Part shown: positions 1-15,800 of the stretch, piece by piece
How positions within the stretch are numbered: position 1 is the stretch's first letter
How the letters are laid out: each line of letters starts with the position of its first letter
Source: Pagrus major
Lineage: Eukaryota; Chordata; Actinopteri; Spariformes; Sparidae
Direction: 5' to 3'
Assembly (NCBI RefSeq): GCF_040436345.1
Contig: NC_133234.1
Location: forward strand, 11,160,446-11,224,445
Length of the DNA: 64,000 bases
Made by a program: the position numbers and the translations under genes
Notes under the pieces: generated by a model
The model's input: only the letters and a program-made list of their open reading frames with translations
What the model was told of the DNA's origin: nothing
The model's database searches: none

Positions 1-880
1 GGAGAGTTCATGGGATGAAGGACAAGGACAGAAACTTTGCAGTTGCGTCACAGATCTCCGAGCAACCTTAATTAGCTCCATCGTGAAGGTGGACAGTTTT
101 TGGGCGAGGGTAGGGCTGCATGGGTAGAAATGAGCTGACTAAAATGTGTTTGCTATTTAATGTAGAGTAGCGCAAAGTAGCTTTTTCAATAGTTTTTGTG
201 TAATCACCACCAAACTAATGGACACAGGCAAAAACACTATGAGCTATGTGTTAACATGGACATGCTAACATGTTATGCAGCTGGCTAACAGCTCAGGCTG
301 AGTCACCAGCAAGGAGAGGTAATAAAAACAAAAATCTGCAAGATCTGCCTTGGGTCAGACCCAAAAGTAGCACAGCTAAATTAATTTACATATTATCACA
401 AATCAAGTGGTGCTGCAGGGTTTGTTGCTACTTCCACTCTTGTTCACTAGTAAATCCTGTCTCATGACTGACTGAAAACTATGTCACATTTTTTTATGAG
501 GCAATTTATACTCAGGCAGAGCAGAGTGATATCAAATGGATGGTGTGACACCACTGACAGCTTTAATGAGCTCACAAATTCATAAATATATTCCTGTCAT
601 AGTACACACCTTGCATCATTTCCTCTTAGTGAAAATGTAGGACTTAATTCTAAGTTAAGTAATGCAATCAGCTATTTTCAGCCATTAATGCCCAAGAGCT
701 GTCGACCTCCAACATGGCTGCTGACAGCCCATCATAAACAAGTTACACACAAACAAACAACACAAAAACTCATCACTAGAGAAATGACAGACACTGCTCC
801 TCAATCTGATGTTGAGGGTCTTCTGACAAAAATCAACATAATCAAAGTTTCTTCTTTTTGTGACTCCTGAATGCACATAC
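1..880 (-). other. cyth3: cyth3 intron 9 (part)
   Basis: This is intron sequence downstream, in gene sense, of the last visible cyth3 exon, whose donor is at 880/879. I see no exon matching the rest of the PH domain and no convincing repeat. Cytohesins are known to use a 3-nt microexon at this junction (diglycine/triglycine isoforms). I looked for the minus-strand string AG-GAG-GT and did not find it here. Confidence 0.6.
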
Positions 881-3800
881 CGAGCTTCAGGAGCCAGCCT
901 TCTCTGTCAGGGTTGAAGAACGTGTGCGTCAGATCGTTGCCATCATCCTCTGGGATTTTAAAGGGCTCGTTTTTGATGCTGTCGTAGAGGTTCTGCAGGC
1001 AGGGGGAGGAAAACTATTAATCAAAAAGGTAAACAGTGGAGGAAATGCCTCTTTCGTATGGAGTAGGTGTGACAGAACGGTCCCAGAGATCATCCATCAC
1101 ACACACACAAACACACACACACACACTCATTACAGAGAAATACTCACCCTGAGCAGTTCCTCTGGCAGATCTCCTCCTTCGTTGATGCCTCTGTTCATGG
1201 AGATAAAGCGCTCCACAGGGGGCTTGTCTCTGACGTTTGGGTTATGTAGGCTGGTGTTCAGCATGATGATAGCAAATGACAGCACGTAGCAGGTATCTGA
1301 GAGAGCAGTGAGAAAATCCAATAGGTTACACAAGTTTATGTCCAGTTAGATATACCTGGTATTATACTGTAGGTCATAGTGATAATATTTTGATGTAGAC
1401 AAATATTTTTACATTGGACAGGAGAGGCAAACTGTTTGTGGCATGTGTGCTGTAACATTTTTTGTTTTTCAGTACATATAACAGGATGTCATCAGCATAT
1501 GTTGATAATTTGCATTCATTATGACCTTTTGTGTTATAACTTCTTCTAACAAATCTTGCCGTTTGAAATATTCCTATCAGAGGTCGCAGCAGGAAGTGGG
1601 CTGTAATTCTTCTAGATTTTTTAAAAATGATATTAAGGCATTTTCTCAATAGATGATAAATACAGACAGAGAAAAGACTGTGGTTCATCTTTCTCTCTCT
1701 CTCTCTTAGTAGTGCATCACTTTTAGACTCAGCAAGACAAGTTTTTCAATAATAGTTTGGTTTTTGTGCTGCATTTGATAGATGTGTGTGGTATGAGTGA
1801 GAGGAAAAGTAAGTGGGGGAGGCAGGGCTTTAGTCTCTCTACTGTGTTAATGCTCAGACACACACGGGCCACTGGCTGCCTGTAAATGAATCATTCATTC
1901 CCCTCTGTCTGATCCTCTCACTGACACACTTTGGTCCTGGCTGTCCTGCGCTGCCTATTGTCTGCCTGCTAACACACATTCTCTATAAAAAATAGAGGAG
2001 CTTTACTCACAGTGAGTACGATGGGGCAAGAGGAATGTCAGCGCAATCAAAAAAATGATGAGCAAGATGAAGCGGTGAGAGAAACGGCTTGCTCATTCCC
2101 CTGGTGATTAAAGATGCCTGATGGTGTGTACTGACTGCTACACACATGGGTCTAAGCTGCTGTTCTGTCATCCACACGCACAGATTGTGTATGAGACTTT
2201 ATGGGGCCACTAAAAACCTATTTCATCTAAATGCCTGACAGTGTTACAGACCTGAGAAACGTCACAAGGTCAAAATCCGTTCTTAAACACCTATTACCTG
2301 ACAGAATCATAAATCATGTCAATCACCGCCTGTAGAACACATATCTTTAAAAAGTCTGAAAAAAACCTTGTGTACGTCTTTACCCCCATTACACAGTCTG
2401 AATTTGCTAAATCCATACCTGAGCAGGACGTCCAACAACTGAATTGACAAAACCTGTAGTATTCCCTTAACGGGACTGATTGTATCCTCAACAATCTTGT
2501 ACACATTAGATTGCTCTATAATGACTTTAATTATTTACAGACTGTTGTAGTTGTAGGCTTTGTTTATAACAAGACCATGTATCACTCAGCCGGGTTGAGT
2601 CGTCCTGAATAATGGATGTCCCTTGTTTGTTGCTGGTTGTTTACTCTGAACTCATCTCCTGCAGGGGACTGTGATCTGTAGTCACTGTAATCTGGTTAAT
2701 CCTCATTGAGCTGTAGTTACAGTAACTCTTTTGGCTTAATGATTGAAGTGCATTAAAAAGCAGGCCATCAGTCAATGCATTTTAGACCCTCAGGCAGTAA
2801 TTGTGTTGGACTGCTTGTCAGTGCATTGACTTTGTCCAACATATTGGATTTCACACTTTACTAATATGCATATAGACAACTTGACTATTGTTTATCATTG
2901 ATTACCTTCCGACCAGGGTGACTTATCCCAAGGGGTACTTTCACAGTTTCCATAGGATACATGGAAATACTAGCTCAATTGATTTTTAAAAATGTAAGTT
3001 ATTATTTGTTAAAAATAAGAAAGAAGACTCTGCATTGAGTCAGCTGTAATATCAACGCTGTGGCAAGTGAGAGTAGCCTTCAAAGCTGGAGGTCTAAACA
3101 GTTAGCAGCTAAAAGTAGAAGATAAATGGTTGAAATAGATGGCTAAGATAAGGAAAGATAGGATACGATAAGATAATATAAGATAAGATGAGATGAGATT
3201 AACTTTTATTGATCCCCCGTAGAGAAATGCATTTTTTAAATTGAATTATAATTAATCATTTATTAGTTAGTTAAATGGTTAAAACTAATAAAAAGTTAGC
3301 TAAAAGTAGGCTCATGGATTAAATGGTTAGCCAAAAGCAAGGAGCACATCTGAAAGGCCAGCCGGTATATAAAGCTGGGAATCACTGGCAGATAGGACAG
3401 CAGCCTGCTTTGTGTCTGACCTGTCGACTGGAAGACTCCAGGGTTGCACTGGCAGTACCGCGAGGCAAACGCCTCCATCATACGGTCAATCTTCTGGGCT
3501 TCACCAGGCAAACGGAAACTCCACAGGAATTGCCTATAATAGGAGGAGAGGAGGAGTATATTATTTGTGATACCACACAGAGTCCGAGTACACAGGACAT
3601 AGCTTTTGTCTTCTTTCTGCTCGATATTTGGGTTAATCAGTTTGCTGACCGTAGTGCTTGGACGAGGTTGAGGTCTGCAAACTCATGCAGCTCCACAAAA
3701 GCCTGCAGCACCTTGATGTTGAAGTCATCCCTGGTGGAAAGAAAGAAAGAAAGATGAGAAAAATCAGATTTTCAAAGTTATCTGCAAGTCATTCGTTTTT

Positions 3801-6800
3801 TCAAAGAACAAGATTGTCCAGGAGATACCAAAACACCTCAGAGAAGATTCAAGATAACTGAGCACAATGTGAAGCCAGAAGACAGGGTGGGGAAACCATA
3901 TTTCCTCCATGAAAGCATTTCTCAACCTGAAATCCTGTTTTCTCAGCATTCCTGTCATGTTTGTTCCCTTATTCATACCGGCCGCTGAGTGTGAAGCCTG
4001 GAAGCAATTTAAACAGCTGGCCGATGCTGAGCGTTTCTCCGCCCTGAGGGGGGGAAACGGTGCGTTTGAATGATGGAAAAACAGCTCAAACTGAACCCAC
4101 ACAGGCTCCTTTTTGTCAGAGGTTTGTTTGGCTGTCGGAGGAAAAGTCAACAGCTGCTTTGAGGCTGCGGTCATGGCGTCTCTGATCCTGTTTGTCGTAC
4201 ATCCATGATCCTCATCCTGTATCGTCTTTGTGTTTTGTATTGTTCAAATGAAACCAGGAATTTTTCTGACTTTTTGTGGAAAGACGCAGTGGAAATGTTG
4301 AGAAGGAGTACAAGGGAGTGTTGGCTTACATGAAACAAACAAACTTCTATTGCAATAACATTCTTTGATTATTTGGACGATGACTTGGGGGCTTTTCTTC
4401 TCCACTGAGGGATTGTGATTGTATTGTGCCCTATACTGGCCTCTGCAGCCAGATAAAATGAATCTTCTGAGGGTTATATATACGGTTATTGCTATAGGTA
4501 CATTTATTAAACCTGAATGTGGCTTCAAAATAAAATAAAAATAGCATATATATGTCTCAGTGAGTGTACTTTATGTGACACACAAAGCTGAGTTATACAG
4601 AAACAATATAAAAGTCTAGTTGTGTAAAGTAAGAATCAATCATCTGCTCAGCCTGCATCAGTCTCCCACTATCTTCCTCTCCCTCTCTGCTCAGCATGTA
4701 ATGATAGGTTCCTGCTCCTTGCATAAGCTCAATTAGTGATAATTACCGAGTGTAAAGTCTCAGCCTGTGTTTAGTGTGATTTCCACCGGGTAGGTGGCCT
4801 CTTTGATGATCCACCATGACTAAAGCCTCATGCCAACAGGAGGAGTCCCCAGAGTCCCCCCTCCCCCAACTGACAGCCTCATTCACAGAGTGTTTCATTG
4901 TTTCTGCCACTGTTCATTGATATACTGATGCTCAATCAGCACCTGTGCTCAGATAAAATAATAGACAGTGGTTGATGTGATTTCCTGCATAGAAAGAGTT
5001 AAGACAGTAAATGAAGGTCCTATATTTTTGCCAAACAAGGACTTGTTTTTAAGTTGTGTATGCCAGGAAAGAAAATGACGTTTAACTTGGCTCGTGTGGG
5101 TTGGTGACCAACACAAAGCACAAAGAAATGGGCTGCAATTGTGTCTTTTTCTCTCACCGCCCTCTTTTACTTTCTCATGTGCTGCTGATCACTCATTGGT
5201 GTTGCTGTTTCTATTCCACCCTCCCAAAGATCACCTGCCAGTCACAGAGTCGCAGCTTGACTGCAATCAGATTTTCTGTGGATAACATTCATGTTTTCTT
5301 CAGATACAGCAGGTATCAACGGTCATGCTTACCACCCAGACTTTATTCCACGCGTCACATGTAAACACCTATCAACGCTACAAAAACTGAGCCTGCAAAG
5401 TGACTCGTAACTACAGTTATCTAAGAAATGTGGTGGAGTGGAAGTATACGAGTAGCAGAAAATGGAAGTATTCAAGTATCTCAGAAATGTACTAACATGT
5501 AGTACTTGAGTAAATTATAGGTAGTTTCATTCCATCACTGGTTATTCTAAATTTTGACACTAAGATTTTATTTTTATTGCAAATGTATATCAGTTCAAAG
5601 TATCTCTTTTGGTATCAGTATTTGCCCTGGAAATAAACATATCGGTCGATCCCTAAAACGAAGCTGTCTACTGCTGTCAGAAATATAAATTGCATCATTT
5701 CATGTTCAATGGAGAGTTTATGATGTCAAAAAGCTAATAATAATTATAATAAAGAGGAATATGGATGAACAATTCATGATTTTTCCCCCAAGTGAGTAAC
5801 ATCAAATCAAAGTGAACGTACAAAGCTGTGGTTTTGTGTCAAATACATTTAAGACACTAAACCTTTGATGTGCTCACTTGCAGCTCCCTTTTCCTGGTTT
5901 TGATTCAGTGTAGTTCTTCCCTGTTCGCCTCACACTGTTTGTTTAACTATCTAATATCACCATCAGATACCACCATCATCCATCTCACTAGCTGCAGGAC
6001 TCCCCTTCTTCTTCATTATCCAGCAGTCTGGACTGAAACGTGAGCAGCTGGATGGCCTTTTTACTACCACTCATAAGCACACATGAGCAGACTATGACAA
6101 CACACCCACACATACTCCAAGATTCATGGGGGGGGGGTCAATCATGATCTCCCTCTTTAATCAATAAATCCAGCCCATAATTCCCTTCTCTAATCACAAA
6201 GGGAGCATGAATCTCATGTATGGAGGACTTTATAGATGCTCTGTCTCACCGCTCGCCTAAGTAGTCTCCGATGACGGTCTTGTTGAGGCCCTCGCCTTTG
6301 TAGAGGAACTGGGCGATGTCTTCGGGGGTGTGTTGGAGGAGGTCGTTCTCCAGCAGGAACTGGATCCCCTGGAGAGGAAAAAAGAGGAGAAAACAGGATG
6401 GCTGTTCGTCTCAATCGAGGAGGGATGTTGGAAAATGACAGGGTTTCACGGCTGAGCATGGACGGCTCTTCACACCAGACATTGGAGACTGTGGTGGTTT
6501 ATGTGGTGGTTACCTTCTTCGGATCCATGTTGAATTTCTTCCTGCCCATGGCGATCTGTTTGTTTCTCTGGGATGTTTTACTGCAACACAGACACAGAAA
6601 TGTAGAGATTGAATTCAGTTTTCTACATTTATTTACCCTAAACAGCCTGTTACGTACCAGAATGTCAAATACGACAATATACTTTATTTATAGTCGCGGC
6701 TGTGATATTATTTCCTGCCACATCTGTTCTATCTATTATATGTGGACATGCTCGAGTCTAATCTGGAAAACATGTGCACGCACGTCTCCAGACTTCAAAT

Positions 6801-9800
6801 GTGTGTGTGATTCAGGTGACAGTGATAGATGAGAGGACAAAGCAGACAAAACCCGAGTGACAGACTGCACACACTGTTTATGTATGGAGAACGTGCCTGT
6901 TGATTTATACTGGGCACATGTGCTGTGCGTCGACTGTCACTGTTTGTTTAACGCAGCTGCTGGATGGAGATCATACACGGTCTAGCCAGGCTGTAGCATT
7001 AAGTGTATTGTATAGCATGGTGCTGTTATAACAGGTGTAATAAGTCAATATTTTATCAATGCAAACAACCAGGTAGATACGGCTGTCCAATACTGCTGAA
7101 GTCACATCCTCATCAGCCATGTCGGTGTCATTCAAAACAGGAAACGTCCTTCTAATCCAACTGTGTTTGACGTCTCTGAACATGCAAATCCCAAAATCTA
7201 ACAAAGATAGAGGCAACGAGGCAACTAAGAGCTGCAATTTTGGTGGTAGTGTTAGTTTTATTTAGAAATGTAGAGGTCATGGGGATTTGTTGTGACTTGA
7301 GGAGAAATAAACATTCTACAAATTAATGTCACTCAAAGTTGATCTTTTTTAAAGCTAGTAATACTACAGAACTGGGATGAAGGATGGGTCTCGGCCCAGA
7401 ACAGACCCCATTGACTTCTGGTGTGGATTTGGATAAACGGATGAATCCAGGATTTTTTTCTTCTCCCTTCCTTTAACATTGAAAGATAGGGTGTTTTTCG
7501 ACATTTTCGTTAATTTCTCAGGCGATAATGCATGGATCAGACATATTTAGGTGGCTGGTAGCTATGAGTGAGAGGACTGATGGGCCTTGGTGGATTATTA
7601 TATCTAAGTCTTCTTTTCATTATTTGTACATTACTGCAGAGCTCTGAAAGTTAACATGAAACAAAACACATTTATACCTTTATTCATAACTTTACTTACA
7701 TCCACATTCTCCATATATCTTGTAAAAAGACCCCAAATATTTTGAAAGAAACGATTGTTTGTCTTCAATAATGTGACTAATCTTTTCCAGAGGTGAAGTT
7801 ATGGACAGTTCTTTAATACAATTAATACATTTTGGTTTACCGGCCTTCTTCCAGGGGTGTGAGATAACCCACGGTGCAGTATCATACAGAAACTACGTTC
7901 TTTTAATGAGTAATTACAATATCACTGAACTAATATATGAAAATATAAAAATAACCTGAATATACATACACACAGCCTGTTACTGCTCTGGCCCTGGTGT
8001 CATCAATGAGTGTTGATATACACTCAGTAGCATCTTCATGAGGTTCACCTGTACTCTAATCCAATACAATACAACAGCTCTGCCACAAGTGGCTTGAACA
8101 TGCTGTATTAGACACATGTGACTTACCTTTCTCCAACACACGTCAGCTGCTCGATCTCCGTCATGACTTCGGCTATCTCAAACTTCAACCTCTGAGAAAA
8201 AAGTGTGAGACGTGTCACAGACGGTTAAAACAGGAAATATGATGTACGGCATGAAAAGGACAGCAAATGCATCGCGCAAAATGGAAACTTCATCCCTTTT
8301 GTGGAGCAACTGGCTGTGCAAAGATGTACTTTAGTTCAATTTGCATTGATTACAGCATGCAAACAGAGCTATAGTGCAGATAGATAGGCAAAGAGAAAAT
8401 GATGACCAAGCTTCAGACATTATAACAAGAATAAACTGTATTCAGAAATACTTTTTAATACTTTTTTTCATATTTTCTGCTATCGATACAGTGAATGATA
8501 TTTATCAGACTACCATCAGATGCTCATTTGCTGAAACACACACCTCAATATCATCGAGCAGCTCTCTCTTCCTGCGTCGGATGTTTGACAGCTCATCCCT
8601 CTCCTCCAGGGACAGATCCTCAGGAACTGAAACACATGATGGATAAAACACAGCACACCTTAACTCTTGTTTGTACACAGCTCACATCACCATACCCGTC
8701 AGCTCGCTGCAGTTGAGAGAAAAAGAAAGGGAGCCCTAAATCCAATGTAGTCCAATCTTAAGGAGTTCACAACCAGAAATGTAAGATGGAAACAGAGTCA
8801 TCCTCAACCTCATAAAGTTGAGTGAAAGCACTGCTGCTTCTGGGCTGACTGTTTCACCCTGTTCTGCTGGAGTAACACATATCAAGAGCCTGCACATTCG
8901 TCTTAATTAACTAGAGAAAGAGAGAAGGCGAAGGGTTTTAATTATTCCACTTGAAAGTGTTTTGCCCCCTCCCTCCCTCATTCTCCACTTGGCTCAGGGG
9001 AAAAATTCTATTAATAAAACCAATCCAGATTACGTTTTCTTTCATTAAAAGTGAATTTGGTAATTTAACACGGCCTATGACCCTGATCCGCAGGCCGAGA
9101 AGGTTTCAGAGCTCCGGGCTAAAATGAGCAAAGACGGGGGGGGATGACTCGCTTTCAGTTCTTCACTCTTGTCTTTCTGGAGCAATCTTGTTTTTCAATC
9201 TTTTATCCCACTCCCCTCTCTCTCTCTCTGTTCCATTCTCTCCCACGCACACTTCATTTCTCAATTTTCCTCATCTTTCTGCAGCGCAGAGTGCCTGCAC
9301 GATCTTGCTTCATTAAGCCAGTTTAATAGCCAGAAAACGCAAATCTCTCAACAGGAAAATGGCACATCTAATATCACAGCCGCTTTGTGCCTACATGTTG
9401 CTAAAGGAGATATATATATATATATATATATAAAAAACATCACTTGTTATTTTCCCTTGCAGGCGGGAAGCAGCACCAATTACAGCAAAACAAGGTCACT
9501 GGGCTCAAGAGGAAGCATTCAGCCCGCTTTTAATCCAACAGCTGTAAAAGAGTTGCGTTCAGGGGATCCAAGTATTGTTATAGATGGTGTTCACATTAAC
9601 AAAATCGCTTCTTAACCTAGTTGTTTTATCCTGAAGCGCCGTGATGAATGTCAGGTAAACAGCGGCAGCAACAGCTGAGGGATTTCCTTTGTGGGCCATG
9701 TAAGAGCACAATGTAAGAAAGTGTGAAAATAAAGATCTTAATTAGCGTTCCTAACCTCCGGCAGCCTCACAGCACTTATGCAACACAACTGTGAGCACTG

Positions 9801-12800
9801 TGAATGTAGCTCCAGAGCCAGTTAGTGCTCATAAAAAAAGTTTCATGGCTGTTTGAAAAAATTCTTTAATGTTTTCTAGATTTTTTTTTTGCCTACAGGA
9901 CCAAACATGCTAGCATCTGTCCATCTGTCATACATGATGTCAAACACAGCTAAAGTGAACCTGAGGGAAATGAGGATTGTTGAGATGGGTTGAGAGCAGT
10001 TCCAAAGTTAGGGAAATTTAATTTAGTTCCTTGCTGACAGTTAGATGAGAAGATTGACACCACTCATGTATATATTTGGGAAATATCAGTCTACATTCAG
10101 TTAGCTTAGCTTAGCATAAAGATTGGAAATGGGGAAACAGCTAGCTTCAAAGAAAATCCTACCAGATCATCTAAAGCTTTCTAGCTAACATGTTTTGTTG
10201 ATCATATTTTGTGACTTTCACACAGCCAAGCTAGCTGTTTCTCCCTGTTTCCAATCTTTATGCTAACCCTAAACTAACAGTCCATCTCCCGACCATAGCT
10301 TCATATTTAACAGATATGAGAGTGGTGTCAATCTTCTGAGCTAACTCTTGGCAAGAAAGAAATGTGGAACAGTTTCTTTAAACTCACTGAGGGCATTAAA
10401 ATGAAATGTCAAAATGTTCAACTCAACTACAACCAGTCATGTTTTGACAAAGCCTGGGGGGCTAATGCAATTTATTTCTGTGTTTTGCTGGTTTAAAAGA
10501 GACAAAAAGTGATGGGCCTGAGGAGACACTGTAATTAAAGGTCAATCTATCTAACTTCAAAGGTCGTTACAACCACTACACTGTTCTAATTTTGATCAAA
10601 CTTATGTGACAAACCTCAAACACAAACCTGATTATATTTTGCGGAGCTGAAACATTATGTAGCGCCATCATCAGGCCGAGAAGTTTTTTATTTTTTTATT
10701 TTTGGCCAATACCTGCTTAACGAATGACATTTCCCATTAGCCGCAGTTGTAGCCTACTTTGTGTAACTGCTAATTAGCCCGTGTTAGAAAGCTAACACAC
10801 TAAACTAAGATGGTAAACCCCTACTAAACATCAGCATGTTAGCATTGCCATGATGAGCCTGCTAGCCTATGAACGTTAGCATTAATCTTATAGCTGTAGT
10901 ATAGCCTCACATGCTGCTAGCATGGCTGTATACTCAAAAAAACAAAAAATACATCTTCTAAAATGAGATTTTCCCATTATTTGTTAATTTTAGTTATTTG
11001 TGTCTTCTAAGATAGTTAACTTACTACTACTTAAAACTACTAGTTTCTGCTTTTTGCTTGGACAAAACGAGCAAAACTTTTAAACAAACAAACAATTAAT
11101 GGTAGTCAAGAAAATGATCAGCCCACAATTCAATAACACTAAAAGTTGAATTTCAGCCCTAATATGATGATTCTTCTTTGCCATTTTGAATATGTTGCTC
11201 AGAGAAGGATGATGTGCCAGCAGGAGACAGCTCCATGTTCTCTATTGGCCTGAGGCTGTGCATTAGCTAATGGAGATATCCAATTGCTCCAACAACATGC
11301 ATGATTACAATCTTGATTCATTACAAATCTAATGCAAAGCAGAGGATGCTCCCTTTAACAGAAGCCTACCACCATTAACGGCACAGCATTTCCATTATCC
11401 TCCAATCCAGGTCTCTCTTACTGAATATCCTATAATATATGTCTTTCAAACCACAGTTTTGATAACAGAGACGACTATAAAACCAGCGCAAATGTCCCTG
11501 TTCCAGTGGATAATCTTGTTTAGTGGTGGGGGGGCTCCTCTACTCCTCTACAGAGGTGGTCCACCAATTACATTATTAACACACTTCCCCCTGTGACCTT
11601 CTATGAGTCACTCAGGAAATTAATTTAGCGTCTTCAGCAGACACGGAGCGAGTCACAGGGCTGAAGCTGGTTGTTGCCTCCATGTTGGCTCAAACCAAAC
11701 ACAGCCACGCTCGAATGATAATCTACTGAAATCAATAATGTTGTGAGTCATTGCTTCATAGTAAAGGATAGATACTGGGAGGGTCATATTGTCTAAAGCT
11801 GAGGCACTGATGGCAATTTGTGTGTGAGCTTAGCAAGCAGGAAACAGTACATTTTAACCTCTTTGACTTCTAAAATCTATCTGCTATATGAAAGCTCCAA
11901 AATCCACTGTATCTGGCGAAGGGGTTGAGAGGGTCCAAAGGGTTTAAACTCCAGCATGTGCGCCGCAGAACATGAGGCTCCAGTAATTTCCCCCCTAAAA
12001 ACAAAAAATCCCTCATAATCTACTTTTAGGAGTAAATCCCCTGCTGCTCTTCACACCCAAAACTAACAACTGTCCCCGGCCACCCACTGAAACCAGAGGC
12101 TTTGATGGCATTTAAACTAATGCCGAGATGCTTTAGCACCCACAAACTCAACACCACCTACATCAACTTTCTGTTTCATAACTTGTGTGTTTAAGCCAAT
12201 TGTTAAGAGTGGAGACACACAGAGAGAGAAAAAAAAATCCTATTTACAGGCCTTGAGAACTAATTCAAGGACTTCCCTAAACCAGTATCCATACCAGCTG
12301 CACAGGAAAAGCAGCGATGTACTCAAAGCACGTGGAGCTCAGAGAGAAAATCCCACGCTCACTTAACACTGGCTGCGGTCCCAGTTTTCACTCACTCGTG
12401 TCAGTGAGAGAGGATTTGTCCAGATCTACTGGCTATAAACTAGCGACTTTACCCTCTGTAATGTCTTTCAAAGTGGGTGAGCTTTAAAAAAAAAATAACC
12501 CTGTTACCCTGGTTAGCCCTGCAGCGCACTGGGGCACAAGCATGGAAGCAGGACGGCAAGAGAAACTTCCTCTGGACCTCGACTCTAATCTGAAACCCGT
12601 CGCTAACTGTAGACGATGACATTCTCTCCATTAAAGCCTGGGTCATACATTAAGACAGACAGACAGACGTGTGGATAGAATTTCTCATGAGCATGTAGAC
12701 ACCAATGCCAGCTCTCACTAATCCCACTCAGCCCGCCACTCTGTAAGTCTGTCAGAGCGGAAGTGTGATGTATAACAGCGTATGCACAGATGTTGCCACC

Positions 12801-15800
12801 GACCAGCCGCCGCCTGCCTTTAACCTACTTTGCATCAGTGATGCTGGATAAAATAATGTGACAGAGTGGCAGGAGAGTCTGGTGTAGCTGTCTGCAGAGG
12901 CACTTTGGCTCTGAGCCACAAAGCAGGAATGCCAGGACCTCAGCAGCGCACAGAGGTCGACGTGTGGAGACGGAGGTTATGATACAGAGGGTGAGAGGTC
13001 AGACACACAGGAGTCAACATGCACGTGCAACAAGCAGGCTGCCATGTAGTAATAGAGATAAAGGGAAACTGTTTGTTTTGTATTTTAATTAAAGCTGATA
13101 TACATTTCAATAAATTAATATGCAATGTGTTTGATTTTGACAGAAAGACCTATGAAAGACATGCTAAATGAAAGATTGCTTTGAAGGTAATGGAAGGCAG
13201 GTTAGCCCGACCATGACGTCAGAGCTTCATCAGTGGCTCTCTACATGAAGCATTTAGTATTAAATGAGGAATACTTCAAAGTCCTTTCATGTTATTTTGG
13301 TCTTGTTTAAAAATTTAATCTCAACTGTTCATCTGAAAGACTTGGAGTGCTTTTTTTCCTTTGCGTTATGAAAATCTTTCCATTTTTCCTCAGACTGCTT
13401 ATGCTGCTGAAAATTAGAGCCACGAGTAACGATTTCTTTCATGATTTTGCAGTCGTAGGAGATTATTTTGTAGGTTAAGCAATTCACTGTTTGGTCCATT
13501 AAATGCCAGAAAACAGTGAAAACGTATATTTTTTCATAATTACAATCTTCTAAAGACAAAGGTGACATCACTTATTGCGCGACAAGCACAGAGAAACAAC
13601 AAAATACAGAAGAAGAAAGGACAGACCTACCGCACAGCAACCGTTAAAACAGAGAACATAGAAGCTTGTGTGTGTGCTGAATCATTATTATGCTGAATTA
13701 ATTATGTACTGGGAGAAGCATCAGAGACTTTTACTACACAAGTAACACAGTTTGTCTTAATAAACAGATGACTTCCATTCAAACTGTATGAACTCCTGAT
13801 AAATTGACTTGTTGTGTGTGGTATCTGTGCCTGAGAACTCATGCATTATTACTGTACGGTGTTCAGTAATAATTCAGTAACGACAGTCCTGTCCTGGCTG
13901 TTGCGTGAGAGGAGAGATTTTGGGGAGCTAATATGGCTTTGAGTTTTTAACTACCGCCGGGGACCCGAGGAGAATCTGGGGCTCGGGGAGCTGAAGAGCC
14001 CTCACACTGATTGCTCTGGTTAATCTGCAGTTTTGGGAAGGGACCCCCTGCCGTGAGTGCATTTGAGCGAGTGTGTTGTTGCATGAGAGGTGGTCCGCAC
14101 ACTATGTCCTCCTTATATCACACATCTGCTCAGCATCAGCACTATGTCAACACTTGATTCGATGAACACCGCTAGTAGAATCCGAGGGGCTTCCACTGCC
14201 ATATGCTGGCGGCCAAAGTAACCATAATCTGATGATTTGATCGGTCTGAGAAATGAATTAGATGGATGCTGTTTCTTCTGGCACCCGGGCAGGATGAGGG
14301 GCTTTCACAGACTGAGTGCAGTCCAAGAAGCTCCCTGTCCGGTCACTGCAACAGATCTCGGATGATCATCCAGGTTTTAGGCAGAAGCTGTAAAAGCATC
14401 TATGTTAATATATTTCATTCTCTCACGAGGTTAGAACATCTAAAATTGAACAAAAAGAGGCTGAATACTGGTGTAACATATACAGCTTTTACACCAAAAT
14501 TGGCATGTATATGCAAGTTTTTTTTTGCAACTCAGGTAAACCAGCTAAAAATACGCCATTGACTCCTCTCCCATAGGCCGTGGATGAGTTTGCCTCGCTG
14601 TTTCTTATTCTGGTTTGTCACATTCAATGTCACGAACGTGCTGGAAAATAGGGAACAGTAGAAAGCAGCATGGAGGTCGGTGACAATGTTACAATGGTTA
14701 CTTCTTTATATCTTTTACTTCAGTCTCTTTTTCAAACTCAAGGGACTGAACGATGTTCGAGCAGTTCGAGGATATTTATGCTCCAACATTCTGGAGCCAT
14801 TTTGCTAACAGTTAGGTTAAACTTCTATTTTTACCAAGTGGGAGATATCATCGCTGTTTGAAATGACCAATATCATAGTAAGCCTTATATTTGCTGAACA
14901 TGAGTTAGCATCGTCATTATGAGCATGTTAGCTATTTTGAGCATTTAGCTCAAAGCACCCTTGTGCCCAAGTACAAACTCACATGGCTGCTAGCTTGGCT
15001 GTAGACTCTCAATCTGTTTTACCGTTTCCTGGCTCTTAATACTGTGAAATTGAAGCTTCGCAGTGTCAAACCTGCCTCTGAATCCCGGTCGCAACAAACA
15101 AAGATTGAAGACATGGATGTGACACTAAATTTTGAAAGGCGACATATATTTGAGGGATTATTTCCTGACAGGCACCGCGGTTGCTTCCTGCGGCTGTCAG
15201 GTGATTGACGGGGAGCAGAATGAATGTAACGCTTTATCTGATACAGACACTCACCTCCATTATTGTGATAGATATCAAGCTGAGGAGCAATTTCGAAATC
15301 TGCACTTGGTGCTTTTCATTCCCCACACAACAATGAATGAGAGGAAATCAGTTTTTTTATAACACCAATGATGCTGACTAGAAGAGAAGACACTAGCAGG
15401 GAGAGGGTCAACCTGGATGACTGGTATTTATTTCAACCTTTCAGTGTGCTGCTCTGTGTCGGCCTCCGGTCTGCTTGGAGGGTACAGGACGTCGCTCTGA
15501 TGGTTGTGCGCCTGCCTGCAACAACACCGACTTTGGTGGACCACCCTGATCACACTCACAATGAGACCACAGCTACCTTTGATCAAAACAACAGAAACCA
15601 CCCACTATGTTTAGATTATAGGTTCACTCATGGTATTGGCTCTAAGTTCACTACAGTTCCTTATAGATGGATCTTGTTAAATATCATAATGTCCCACGGC
15701 TGCCTGCTGGATCAAAGACTTGCCGTTCAAAGCAGCCTTGTCCTCGACAGAAGACAAAATATTCACTTGATCACAAAAAAAAGGGCAGGAAATGAAATGA

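Noticed and set aside
1-880. Possible 3-nt cytohesin microexon (diglycine/triglycine switch)
   Set aside because: No AG-GAG-GT string is present on the minus strand; if the microexon exists it lies beyond the left edge.
924-1289. Plus-strand open frame with a [10 protein letters not shown] run
   Set aside because: It is the reverse strand of cyth3 exons plus a CA repeat; the minus-strand exons fit cytohesin exactly.
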